A stretch of 41,467 nucleotides of DNA. Origin: Phycisphaerales bacterium. Its GTDB lineage: Bacteria > Planctomycetota > Phycisphaerae > Phycisphaerales > UBA1924. The stretch covers positions 1 through 41,467 of the forward strand of contig JADLBU010000048.1 in assembly GCA_020847535.1 (NCBI GenBank), read 5' to 3'. The position numbers and the translations under genes were made by a program. Under the pieces are notes generated by a model. The model was not told where the DNA came from. It saw only the letters and a program-made list of their open reading frames with translations, and did not search any database. Shown here in pieces: positions 1-7,325 of the stretch. Each line of letters starts with the position of its first letter. The stretch's first letter is position 1.

Positions 1-194
1 GAGCGGGACGAGGCGGCCATCGGGCGGTGGCGGAAGCAGGCGTGGCCGCGCATCAGAAAAACGCGCGTCGGCTGAACGCGACCATCGTTCTGCTCGACGA
101 ATCCGGCTTCATGCTCCAGCCGCTGGTACGGCGTTCGTGGGCCCCGCGTGGCCAGACGCCGGTCATCCGCTGCTGGGATCGGCGCGACCGGCTG
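1..194 (+). pseudogene. IS630-family transposase fragment (DDE domain, truncated, frame-shifted)
   Basis: The third frame from about position 57 encodes ATIVLLDESGF, then RRSWAPRGQTPV and CWDRRDRL. These are the second catalytic Asp block and following strand of IS630/Tc1-mariner-type DDE transposases. The first frame, positions 1-60, encodes ERDEAAIGRWRKQAWP, the stretch normally just upstream in the same family, so the two parts are joined by a shift at the run of five A at 57-61. Some IS630 elements use programmed frameshifting here, but simple decay is equally possible. Family similarity stops at about 194. The rest of the catalytic domain, including the last acidic residue and the inverted repeat, is absent. 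The 5' end runs off the window. It is a remnant, not an active element. Confidence 0.75.
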
Positions 195-371
195 AGGCAC
201 GATGTGCTCGAGGGTGTGCGAGGTGAAGATGACATTCACCGACCCATCCGGGAAGGGCAGGGGCTGGGCGGAGATGTCGTGGCGGAGGTCGGCGGTCTCC
301 CGGAGGTCGACGATGGTCCATCCCGGCAGCCGGGGATGGCCCTTTCCACCGCCGATGTTGAGCTTGATCAT
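192..371 (-). pseudogene. Class I SAM-dependent methyltransferase, N-terminal fragment
   Basis: Reading the minus strand from the ATG at 371 gives MIKLNIGGGKGHPRLPGW, then HDISAQPLPFPDGS and IFTSHTLEHI. This is the glycine-rich SAM loop followed by the PLPFPDxSxDxIxxSHxLEHI block of small methyltransferases of the type often found in polysaccharide or lipid modification. A GGAGG lies 5 bases upstream of the ATG, so this was a real start. After LEHIVPQ, at about 192, the frame stays open to the window edge but reads the antisense of the transposase. Only about 60 of the usual 180-250 residues remain. The gene was cut by the same rearrangement that truncated the transposase. Its substrate cannot be told. 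Confidence 0.65.
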
Positions 372-440
372 CGATGCCTCCGGCCTGACAACCCACTCCG
401 GGCCCCCGGGTTTCGTTCGGGGAGGGGCGGTGCCTTGAGG

Positions 441-465
441 TATCGGTCTTTGGGGTTTATCGGTC
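441..465. repeat. Direct repeat TATCGGTC x2, 17 bp apart, upstream of the methyltransferase start
   Basis: TATCGGTC occurs at 441-448 and again at 458-465, separated by CTTTGGGGT. The pair lies 70-95 bases upstream of the methyltransferase ATG on the minus strand, where an activator site could sit. Two direct half-sites about 1.5-1.7 helical turns apart are typical of response-regulator boxes. This is only a pattern; no regulator is identified. Confidence 0.25.
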
Positions 466-570
466 CAGCAAAGCCGCTTCAGGGCCTCAAATAAGGAACG
501 CCCGGCGTGTCGTCGGGATTGGGCATGACAACGGGCTGTTCTTGCGCTGCCGCCGATCGCGGCCAGGGGC

Positions 571-2493
571 TCAGCCGCCGGCGGCGGCCTCTTCCTTATC
601 CCGGAGCTGGCGCTCGGCCCGCTTGCGCATCGACTCATCCAGGATCTTCTTGCGAAGCCGGATGCTCTTGGGTGTCACCTCGACCAGCTCATCATCCTCA
701 ATGTACTCGAGCGCGTACTCGAGGGTGATCTTGCGCGGCGCCTTGAGGACGACGGTGGCATCCTTGCCGGCGGCCCGCATGTTGGTCAGGTGCTTGAGAC
801 GGGTGATGTTGATGGTCAGGTCGTTGTCGCGGTTGTGCTCGCCCACGCACTGGCCCATATAGACCGGATCCTGGGGGCTGACGAACATGACGCCGCGATC
901 GGAGAGCTGCTCGAGGGCGTAGGTCGTGACCGTGGCCGTCTCAAGCGAGATCAGCACACCCTGCAGGCGATGCGGGATCGCCCCCGAAACAGGGGCAAAC
1001 CGCAGGAACGAGTGGTGCATGATCGCCTCGCCCTGGGTCGCCGTCAGGATGCGTGACCGCAGGCCGATCAGGGATCGCGATGGGATCTCGAACGACAGAT
1101 GCGTCACGGTGTCCCCGCGCGGTTCCATCTTCTTGATCTCGCCCTTGCGCATCCCCACCAGCTCCATCACAGCGCCGAGCTGGCTGTTGGGGCAGTCGAC
1201 GACGAGCTCTTCGATGGGCTCGTGGGGAGCGCCGTCGATGTGCTTGATGATGACCTCGGGCTTGCCGACCGAGAGCTCAAACCCTTCGCGGCGCATGGTC
1301 TCGATCAGGATGCCCAGCGAGAGAACTCCGCGCCCCGAGACCATGAACTCATCGGCGGTCTTGCCGGGGTTGACGCGGAGGGCGACGTTGCGCTCCAGCT
1401 CGTTCTCCAGGCGCTCACGGATCTGGCGGCTGGTGACCTGGGAGCCTTCCTGGCCGGCGAACGGGGAGTCGTTGATGCGGAAGAGCATCGTCATCGTCGG
1501 CTCATCGACCTTGACGGTGGGCAGGCCCACGGCGTTCTGCGGGTCGGCGACCGTATCCCCGATGTCGATGCGATCCAGCCCCACGATGGCGCACAGGTCA
1601 CCGGCATCGACGGTGTCCACCTCCTGGCGCTTGAGGCCCATGAACTGCAGGAGCTGCGTGACCTTGCTGGGCGTGATCGTGACCCCATCGCGCCGCACGA
1701 TCGCCACCTGCTGTCCCGAGCGGATCTGGCCGGCGAACACGCGACCGATCCCGATGCGGCCGACGTACTCGTTGTAGTCGATCGCCGTGATCAGCACCTG
1801 CAACGGCTTGGTGGTGTCACCGGCGGATGCGGGCACTTCCTTGATGATCGCCTCGAAGATATCGCGCATGTCGGTCCGCTTGACCGCCAGGTCGCGCGTC
1901 CCCCAGCCATCGCGGCCGGAGCAGTAGATCACCGGGAAGTCCAGCGCATGTTCCTCAGCGCCCATGTCCACCAGCAGATCAAAGACCTCATCGACGACCT
2001 CGTGCGGCCGGGCATCGGGGCGATCGCACTTGTTGACGATCACCACGGGCTTGAGGCCGGCCTCGAAGGCCTTGCCCAGGACGAACTTGGTCTGGGGCAT
2101 GGGGCCGTCGTAGGCATCGACCAAGAGCAGGCAGCCATCGGCCATGCGCAGCACACGCTCGACCTCGCCGCCGAAGTCGGCGTGGCCGGGGGTATCGATG
2201 ATGTTGATGCGGTAGGTGTGACCGTCGGGGCCGGGGTAGCTGACAGCGCAGTTCTTGGACAGGATGGTGATCCCGCGCTCGCGCTCCAGCTCGTTGGAGT
2301 CCATGATCAGGTCGTGCTGACCGCCGGCGAGCTTCTCCAGTTCGCCTGCGCGGAACATCCCCGACTGCTTGAGCAACTGATCGACCAGCGTGGTCTTGCC
2401 ATGGTCGACGTGGGCGATGATCGCCACGTTGCGGATGTCGGTCGTGCCGGTCTGGGCGTCGGGGCGGGTGGGTTGGGTGGAGGCTGAAGTCAC
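571..2493 (-). CDS. typA: Translational GTPase TypA/BipA
   Basis: This 640-residue protein has the TypA/BipA architecture. The GTPase domain at the N-terminus carries G1 AHVDHGKTT, the RERGITI switch I, G3 [12 protein letters not shown] and G4 [12 protein letters not shown]-Tu-like and EF-G-like domains follow, then the family-specific C-terminal domain ([12 protein letters not shown] near the end). TypA binds the ribosome at the EF-G site and aids 50S assembly and stress or cold adaptation; that role comes from family knowledge. Length is slightly above the usual 600-615 because of a short N-terminal tail before the conserved [13 protein letters not shown]. The chosen start is GTG, with no clear Shine-Dalgarno ahead of it. 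The gene is single, with 528 gene-free bases upstream and a divergent neighbour. Confidence 0.95.
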   Translation of the reverse strand: MTSASTQPTRPDAQTGTTDIRNVAIIAHVDHGKTTLVDQLLKQSGMFRAGELEKLAGGQHDLIMDSNELERERGITILSKNCAVSYPGPDGHTYRINIIDTPGHADFGGEVERVLRMADGCLLLVDAYDGPMPQTKFVLGKAFEAGLKPVVIVNKCDRPDARPHEVVDEVFDLLVDMGAEEHALDFPVIYCSGRDGWGTRDLAVKRTDMRDIFEAIIKEVPASAGDTTKPLQVLITAIDYNEYVGRIGIGRVFAGQIRSGQQVAIVRRDGVTITPSKVTQLLQFMGLKRQEVDTVDAGDLCAIVGLDRIDIGDTVADPQNAVGLPTVKVDEPTMTMLFRINDSPFAGQEGSQVTSRQIRERLENELERNVALRVNPGKTADEFMVSGRGVLSLGILIETMRREGFELSVGKPEVIIKHIDGAPHEPIEELVVDCPNSQLGAVMELVGMRKGEIKKMEPRGDTVTHLSFEIPSRSLIGLRSRILTATQGEAIMHHSFLRFAPVSGAIPHRLQGVLISLETATVTTYALEQLSDRGVMFVSPQDPVYMGQCVGEHNRDNDLTINITRLKHLTNMRAAGKDATVVLKAPRKITLEYALEYIEDDELVEVTPKSIRLRKKILDESMRKRAERQLRDKEEAAAGG

Positions 2494-3021
2494 TGAGGAG
2501 GGTCCTGGGTCGAGGGCCTAAGAGCTGAACCAGCGGTGGGGTCCGGGAGCCGGTCGGGGATCCCGAGCGCTGACAACCGAGGGTCCGCTGAGTCAGTTCT
2601 GTTGACCTGCGGGCAGCCCGGTTGTTGTTCTCGGACCTGAAAGCGGTTTGATCCCGTCTGCATCGGGTTCGGGTGGCGCAGCGGGGCGAAGTCCAAAGGG
2701 TAGGCGCGGGATGCCGGAAATGGTGGATATGGGGTCCATGGCGTCTGAGAACACCTGCGCGCAGGCGCGCAGGGCGGTGCAGATGGCGCCGGCGCCGGTG
2801 AACCACCGGTTCCGGGAGCCCGCGAGCATGCGTTGGGGCCGCCGTGTGGCATAGTTGGGTCAATCACGCCTCACCGGCATCGGGGCCGGGAGCGCACGGT
2901 TGGGAAAGTGGGCCCAACCGGCGATCAAGGGGTGTGAGGCTCGGCAGGGTGGCCGAGTTCTACAACTGATGACGCAACAGAGACTTACATATCGGCGTAC
3001 AGACATGAGGAGGTAGTCACC
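2494..3021. other. 528-bp gene-free divergent region between typA and a secreted-protein gene
   Basis: No convincing gene was found. Short open frames exist on both strands but lack family similarity or a ribosome site. Two perfect inverted repeats stand out: CGGTTGGG/CCCAACCG at 2897-2920 with an 8-base loop, and CTCGGC/GCCGAG at 2940-2957 with a 6-base loop followed by TTCT. Both lie upstream of the plus-strand gene at 3022 and could form leader structures or operator sites. The promoters of both flanking genes should lie in this region, but I cannot place clear -35/-10 pairs. Confidence 0.5.
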
Positions 3022-4089
3022 ATGGCGCGCTCAAGGACGAGCGGTGTCATACGGAAGACGTCCATTTCGCGCTTCGCCGCGGCAGGGCTGCTGGGCATGG
3101 GCGCGACTCTGGCACACGCCGACCGCATCCTGGTCTTTTCCGATGACTTCGAAGCCGCGCAGGTGCGCTCCGAATGGAGTGGTGCGCATCTCGAGCAGGC
3201 CGGCGAACTGACACAGATCGCCGGGCGCATGACCCGTGAGCTGGTGGACCTCAAGGTGCCCCCGCCCGCGGAGAACATGAGCCACACCGGCAAGGTTGTG
3301 TATTACATGACATTCGACCTGTTCACCCTCGACGGGTGGACGGGCAAGACGGAGGATGGAAAGGACACGCGCTTCGAGGTGCAGGTCGGCGAGAAGCTGA
3401 TGTTCTCGCACTCGCTCTCGACGCTTGTTGCGCAGGGGTCGTACCGCAACGCCGACAAAGGGCCCGCGCCCTTGGTGTTCGGAACTGCGCCCGACAGCGT
3501 GTATCGCGGCGTGATCGTCGCGTTCGAGCTGGATGCCGCCGATGAGCTTGCGGTGCAGTTCCGGGCGCTTGGTCTGGATCCGCGGAAGGACTACGGCAAA
3601 GTATCCGCGCTGCTCAACGGCGCGAGTGAGAAGGAGGCGGAAGAGGCTGCGGAGGGAGACCCCGCGTGGGGCATCGACAACGTCGTGATCTGGTGCGAAA
3701 TCGATCACAGCGGTGGGGGTGGCTCGGCCGGGAGGGAGGTCGAGCCGCCCTTCGTTGATGGCGCGATGGGCAGCATCGGCGGACCCGGCACGGATCCGTT
3801 CTCGACCGGTGGCCAGAGCGTCCCCCGTCCGCCGCTGCAGACCTGGCAGGCCCCGGCCAAGCGAGACCTCATGCCCCCGGGCCACACATCCAGCCCGGAT
3901 CGCCCCGGTGAAGAGGTGATCACGCCGTTCACACCCCCGGAAGAAACCAAGCCCAAGGACGAGCCGGATCCGAATCCAGACCCCCAGCAGTTCCCGAAGG
4001 ATGATCCGACTCCACCGGTGCCCGGACCGGCCGTGTGGATGGTGGCGATCGGTGGCATGAGCATGATCGCCCGAAGGAAGAGAGCCTAA
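3022..4089 (+). CDS. Secreted protein with PxPG-type C-terminal sorting tail
   Basis: No named enzyme family is recognised. The 355-residue product starts after GAGGAGGT, 7 bases upstream. It has a basic N-terminus and a signal peptide ending near ATLAHA. The body carries VFSDDFEAAQVRSEWSGAHL and later AWGIDNVVIW, both also found in the next gene (DNFES..SQWSWSHL and SWGIDNV), so the two are paralogues. The fold is probably a LamG-like beta sandwich, which is inference. A Pro/Asp-rich linker of about 110 residues leads to VPGPAVWMVAIGG then ARRKRA. This Pro-Gly motif, helix and basic end resembles PEP-CTERM sorting signals of planctomycetes, which imply export and processing by an exosortase. 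No exosortase lies in this window. Confidence 0.8.
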   Translation: MARSRTSGVIRKTSISRFAAAGLLGMGATLAHADRILVFSDDFEAAQVRSEWSGAHLEQAGELTQIAGRMTRELVDLKVPPPAENMSHTGKVVYYMTFDLFTLDGWTGKTEDGKDTRFEVQVGEKLMFSHSLSTLVAQGSYRNADKGPAPLVFGTAPDSVYRGVIVAFELDAADELAVQFRALGLDPRKDYGKVSALLNGASEKEAEEAAEGDPAWGIDNVVIWCEIDHSGGGGSAGREVEPPFVDGAMGSIGGPGTDPFSTGGQSVPRPPLQTWQAPAKRDLMPPGHTSSPDRPGEEVITPFTPPEETKPKDEPDPNPDPQQFPKDDPTPPVPGPAVWMVAIGGMSMIARRKRA

Positions 4090-4239
4090 GGAGAGCAGAG
4101 AGTCAGGCACGAATCACAGACGGGCGCATTCGCGCCAGCCGCTTCCGCGCTTCCCCCGATCGCGCGGAGCGGTGAGGGCCGGCGATCCTGCCGCGCACGC
4201 CCACCCAACCCCACCAGGCGGGGTCGAGGCCCTCCGCAG

Positions 4240-4262
4240 AACCCCTCTCACTGAGAGGGGTT
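4240..4262 (+). terminator. Perfect 10-bp hairpin after the first secreted-protein gene
   Basis: AACCCCTCTC at 4240-4249 pairs exactly with GAGAGGGGTT at 4253-4262 around the 3-base loop ACT. A short T stretch (GTTTT) follows only 7 bases later, so intrinsic termination is plausible but not textbook. The hairpin lies 150 bases after the stop codon of the upstream gene and nearly 300 before the next start. On either strand it would be very stable in RNA. Confidence 0.5.
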
Positions 4263-4542
4263 CGTGCGTTTTGGGCTGAAGCGCTCCGGGATGATGGGGC
4301 GCGTGATGTCGAGCGGCCCCGCACCGATGGAACAGACCGTACCAACGGCGCCGCGGGCGATGTCGGCGCCCATTGCGCAGACCTCGTGCGGTGCAGCCAA
4401 AACACTGCGATTCGCCACAGGCCGGTGTTTTCCGGCGAACCGAATGGCACCTTTTGGCATGAGCGAGCAGTGCCGGTGGGGAGCACTGTCGCCGGGCGCA
4501 GGAAGCGCCTGAAGCAGGCAACGCAAGAGAGGAGACAGTCAG
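4263..4542 (+). other. Structured untranslated leader of the second secreted-protein gene
   Basis: These bases, with 4090-4239 before the hairpin, hold no gene. The leader contains several inverted repeats: TTCGCC 4411-4416 with GGCGAA 4434-4439, and CAGTGC 4468-4473 with GCACTG 4483-4488. Together they could form a multi-stem leader ending at the GAGAGGAGA ribosome site before the ATG at 4543. It does not match a riboswitch class I can recognise by eye; cyclic-di-GMP and cobalamin consensus elements were considered and not seen. Confidence 0.3.
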
Positions 4543-5277
4543 ATGGGCCGGAACTCCGTTACACGTGTGATGGCGATGTGTGTGCCTCTCGCGCTCGCGG
4601 CGAGCGGAGCGCTTGCCCAGTCCAAGACCCTCTTCTCCGACAACTTCGAATCCAACACGATCAAGTCCCAGTGGTCGTGGTCTCACCTCTCGAAGCAAAC
4701 CGCGTTCACGCAGTTCTCGGGGCGATACTCCAACAACACGATCAAGCTGACCATGGATGCCCCCAAGGGCCCGCGCGGCACCGGCGGCGGCGATGGGGAC
4801 AACGGTGGCAACGGGGATGGCGGCAGTGGTGGGGGTGGTGGGGGTGGAGGCGGCGGTGTGGATCGCATCCGCTACACGCTTGTCTTCGACTTCCTTGCAA
4901 TCGACTCCTGGGATGGCAACGACACCCGCAACGGTCCGGATCGCTTCGAGATCAACAACGGCACGAACGTGATCTTCTCGGAGACGTTCGGCAACGTGTG
5001 GCTGGACCAGACGTTCCGGGCGCCCGATGTGGGCCGCTGGAACATGGCGTACAACCATTACGTGGATTCGATCTATCGCAAGATCTCGGTGACCTGGGAC
5101 CAGGCCCTGGGTCAGCAGATCAAGCTGTCGTTCTACGACCGCGGGCTGCAGGGTCTGAGTGATGAATCCTGGGGCATCGACAACGTCAATCTGAACTACG
5201 AGTTCGTGCCGGCCCCGGGTGCCGCGGCGATCGCGGGTCTGGGCGGGCTCATGGCGGCCGGTCGCCGTCGGCGATAA
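4543..5277 (+). CDS. Secreted protein with glycine-rich insert and VPAPG sorting tail
   Basis: This is a 244-residue paralogue of the gene at 3022, of unknown function. A signal peptide ends near SGALAQ. The shared DNFES.....SQWSWSHL and WGIDNVN blocks bracket the domain. At residues about 79-105 it has a glycine/aspartate run, with ten consecutive glycines at its end, that the paralogue lacks; this is probably a slippage-prone flexible insertion. The C-terminus VPAPGAAAIAGLGG followed by GRRRR is a clear PEP-CTERM-like signal. The start is supported by GAGAGGAGA 9 bases upstream. It is expected on the cell surface or in the envelope. The strong hairpin at 5308-5333 ends its transcript. Confidence 0.8.
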   Translation: MGRNSVTRVMAMCVPLALAASGALAQSKTLFSDNFESNTIKSQWSWSHLSKQTAFTQFSGRYSNNTIKLTMDAPKGPRGTGGGDGDNGGNGDGGSGGGGGGGGGGVDRIRYTLVFDFLAIDSWDGNDTRNGPDRFEINNGTNVIFSETFGNVWLDQTFRAPDVGRWNMAYNHYVDSIYRKISVTWDQALGQQIKLSFYDRGLQGLSDESWGIDNVNLNYEFVPAPGAAAIAGLGGLMAAGRRRR

Positions 5278-5282
5278 GGCGG

Positions 5283-5390
5283 AAAAAGGCAAAGTTCAAA
5301 TGGCAAGGGGCAAATCCAGAAACGGATTTGCCCTTCTTCTTATTTGCCCTTTGCCCTTTGCCCTTTGCGCATTTGCCATTTCTTTGAACG
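5283..5390. repeat. Inverted pair of 7-8 bp tandem repeats (GGCAAAG / TTTGCCC class)
   Basis: The left arm reads as degenerate GGCAAAG units from 5288. The right arm, 5342-5390, reads as TTTGCCC repeated three times, TTTGCGC, then ATTTGCC. The two arms are partly complementary; GTTCAAATGGCAA on the left matches TTTGCCATTT...GAAC on the right, so a long imperfect hairpin can form. The period is 7 bp with occasional 8. Related units occur at 16481, 20797 and 23161. The right arm fills most of the gap before the next gene. Confidence 0.7.
5305..5345 (+). terminator. Rho-independent terminator
   Basis: GGGCAAATCC at 5308-5317 pairs perfectly with GGATTTGCCC at 5324-5333 around a 6-base loop and is followed by TTCTTCTTATTT. 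The stem is built from units of the surrounding tandem repeat, so the repeat seems to have supplied the terminator of the secreted-protein gene 28 bases upstream. Confidence 0.75.
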
Positions 5391-5422
5391 CCCGATCGCC
5401 ACACTCCCAACAATCAGGCGTC

Positions 5423-5929
5423 ATGTTCTACCTGGCGGCGAGCATCGTCGTGGTGGTTTCCCTGCTGGGCATCGGCCTGACGCTGGTCACATTGCCCGGC
5501 GCATGGATGATGCTTGCGACCGCCGTCGTGTGCAATCTCTGGCAGCCGGGGATGTTCAGCTGGTGGACGCTGGGGATCGGCGCGGGCATCGCCCTGCTCG
5601 CCGAGATCCTCGAGTTCGCCGCCTCCGCCGTCGGGGCCAAGAAGACCGGCGGCTCCAGGTCGGGCGCGGTCGGGTCAATCATCGGCGCCGTCATCGGCGC
5701 GATCGCCGGGACTGCCTTCCTGCCTCCCATCGGCACGATCGCGGGCGCTGTTGTCGGGGCCGGCGCGGGCGCCCTGATCGCCGAGCGCGGGATCGCCAGC
5801 AAGAACTGGACGGATTCGGCGAAGGTCGCCGGCGGCGCTGCCGCGGGCAGGCTGGTGGCGACCATCCTCAAGACGGGCGCTGCCGCGATCATCGCAACCA
5901 TGCTGATCGTCGGCGTATTCGTCAGCTGA
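5423..5929 (+). CDS. DUF456 family integral membrane protein
   Basis: The 168-residue, very hydrophobic protein has the DUF456 pattern. The N-terminal membrane helix is followed by GIGLTLVTLPGAWMML, then LLAEILEFAASAVGAKKTGG and three glycine-zipper helices rich in GAVGSIIGAVIGAIAG and GTIAGAVVGAGAGALIAE. Family function is unknown; glycine-zipper helices suggest oligomeric packing in the membrane. The frame stays open upstream through the tandem repeat, but the ATG at 5423 gives the family's normal N-terminus, and the upstream residues are repeat-derived. It is followed after 37 bases by a LOG-family gene in the same direction. Confidence 0.8.
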   Translation: MFYLAASIVVVVSLLGIGLTLVTLPGAWMMLATAVVCNLWQPGMFSWWTLGIGAGIALLAEILEFAASAVGAKKTGGSRSGAVGSIIGAVIGAIAGTAFLPPIGTIAGAVVGAGAGALIAERGIASKNWTDSAKVAGGAAAGRLVATILKTGAAAIIATMLIVGVFVS

Positions 5930-5966
5930 GATGCGTGCGGACGGCAACGCCCTGCTACTGTTCTCA

Positions 5967-6530
5967 ATGGAGAGATCAATCAAGCGGATCTGCGTGTTCT
6001 GCGCGGCGGCCGATGGCAACCGGTCCGAATACATCGAAGCGGCGAGCCAGATGGGGCGATTGCTCGTGGATCGCGGGATTCAGCTCATCTACGGCGGCGG
6101 TGGCCGCGGGCTGATGGGGGCGCTGGCCGAATCGGTGCTGGGCCGCGGAGGTGAGGCGATCGGGGTCATCACGCAGTTCCTGGTGGACAAGGAACTGGCC
6201 CACAAGAAGCTGACGGCCCTGCACATCGTCCAGACGATGCACGAACGCAAGATGATGATGGCGAGCCTCGCGGATGCCTTCATCGCCATGCCCGGTGGCC
6301 TGGGGACGCTCGATGAGCTCTTCGAGATCATGACCTGGGCGCAACTGGGCATCCACGACAAACCGGTGGGTCTCTTGAACGTCGTGGGCTATTACGAGCC
6401 CATCATGTCGTACCTGGACCACGCGGCGAGCGAGGGGTTCCTGCGGCTCAACCATCGCAGGCAGGTGCTGATGCACTCCAGTCCGGCCGGGCTGGTGGAT
6501 CTCCTGACCGGGCCTCGGCAGGGGGTCTGA
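5967..6530 (+). CDS. LOG-family nucleotide phosphoribohydrolase (TIGR00730 type)
   Basis: The 187-residue product starts MERSIKRICVFCAAADGN and contains IYGGGGRGLMGALA and the signature PGGLGTLDELFE; HERK lies before it. These are the nucleotide-binding and catalytic residues of the LOG (lysine decarboxylase-like Rossmann) family. Members hydrolyse the N-glycosidic bond of nucleoside 5'-monophosphates, releasing ribose 5-phosphate; in some organisms the substrate is a cytokinin ribotide. The real substrate here is unknown. An alternative GTG start 12 codons earlier is in frame but adds nonconserved residues. TACTGT, preceded by TGC, ends 5 bases before the ATG, which might make this a leaderless transcript. 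Confidence 0.9.
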   Translation: MERSIKRICVFCAAADGNRSEYIEAASQMGRLLVDRGIQLIYGGGGRGLMGALAESVLGRGGEAIGVITQFLVDKELAHKKLTALHIVQTMHERKMMMASLADAFIAMPGGLGTLDELFEIMTWAQLGIHDKPVGLLNVVGYYEPIMSYLDHAASEGFLRLNHRRQVLMHSSPAGLVDLLTGPRQGV

Positions 6531-6706
6531 ACGGGCTTCCCACCCCGGGAATTGCGCTGGCGTCTGATAAGAGTTCGTGAAGTGGCAGGCGTGGGTGGCC
6601 GATGGTTATGGGCCGCTGGCGCGGGAGCGGGTCTACGCTTCCGCGCATGGATCGGCCGGCTTCCGCGATCCTCGCGGGATCTGCCGGTGGCGGCTGGGAG
6701 TTTGCG

Positions 6707-7168
6707 ATGAGCAATTCGAACAACAGCGGTGGATTTGCCAAGGCGTTCCTGCCCGGGCTGGTGGTGGGTCTGGTGGTCGGCGGCTTTGCCGGGGCATTCC
6801 TGGCGGGGCTTGGCGGTCCCGGCAACGTGCAGGCGGTCACCCGCAGCAACGAGCCGATCGATGTGGGGCCCAGGATCCACTCGGAAGAGCGAGAGAACCC
6901 CGCCGATGCGCCGGCCAGTGCTGAGAACCCAGCGCCGCCCGCGGATGAGTCGGGACAGCCCAAGGAAGAAGCAGCCCCCGGGAACAACGAGCCCGCGAGC
7001 AAGCCGGCCGAGCCGGAAGCGCCCAAGCCTGATGCCCCCAAGGGCGATGCCGCGCCCGAAGCGCCGAAGTCGGATACGACCCAGCCGGTTGCCGAGACTC
7101 CCAAGCCAGATGCACCCAGGACCACTCCTGCCAAGCCCGCCGGCACGCCGCCGATCGAGCCCAAGTAG
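6707..7168 (+). CDS. Membrane-anchored Pro/Ala/Lys-rich protein, unknown function
   Basis: No family is recognised. The 153-residue protein begins MSNSNNSGGF and has one membrane helix (FLPGLVVGLVVGGFAGAFLAG) at about residues 13-35. A roughly 115-residue tail of Pro, Ala, Lys, Glu and Asp with PKPDAP-like repeats follows, probably unstructured and periplasmic. The start at 6707 has GGGAG 6 bases upstream. An in-frame ATG at 6647 adds 20 residues and has TACGCT 7 bases ahead, which would suit a leaderless start, so the N-terminus is uncertain. A perfect terminator follows 31 bases after the stop, so it is the last gene of its transcript. Confidence 0.6.
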   Translation: MSNSNNSGGFAKAFLPGLVVGLVVGGFAGAFLAGLGGPGNVQAVTRSNEPIDVGPRIHSEERENPADAPASAENPAPPADESGQPKEEAAPGNNEPASKPAEPEAPKPDAPKGDAAPEAPKSDTTQPVAETPKPDAPRTTPAKPAGTPPIEPK

Positions 7169-7199
7169 GGCTGGTTCGAGGATCGCAGCGCATTGTCAG

Positions 7200-7230
7200 C
7201 CGCCGGCGCGAATCGCCGGCGGTTTTTGTT
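7200..7230 (+). terminator. Rho-independent terminator
   Basis: CCGCCGGCG at 7200-7208 pairs exactly with CGCCGGCGG at 7214-7222 around CGAAT and is followed at once by TTTTTGTTT. This is the cleanest intrinsic terminator in the window. Confidence 0.9.
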
Positions 7231-7325
7231 TGCGTCGGCGATTCCCCGGCGATCACACGAGAGAGCAGATCCTGTCATTTCAACTCCGAACGGAGTCGGG
7301 TGTGTAGCATCCACCGCAACCACCG

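Noticed and set aside
56..62. Programmed -1 frameshift in the IS630 transposase
   Set aside because: There are only five A and no clean slippery heptamer in the right phase. The copy is already truncated, so decay is as likely. It is mentioned in the feature but not claimed.
1099..2487. Plus-strand open frame of 462 codons opposite typA
   Set aside because: It is a shadow of typA with no motif or ribosome site; the typA motifs on the minus strand are unambiguous.
2593..2829. Possible 78-residue minus-strand gene in the typA leader
   Set aside because: No ribosome site and no recognisable domain; overlapping frames of equal length exist. It is not strong enough to report as a gene.
2931..2960. 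tRNA-like sequence (CAGGGTGGCCGAGTTC)
   Set aside because: It resembles the D-arm start of a Leu/Ser tRNA, but no acceptor stem, anticodon arm or T-arm can be found around it; it is better read as a short hairpin.
4381..4542. Known riboswitch upstream of the second secreted-protein gene
   Set aside because: Stems are visible, but the conserved cores of the cyclic-di-GMP and cobalamin classes are missing.
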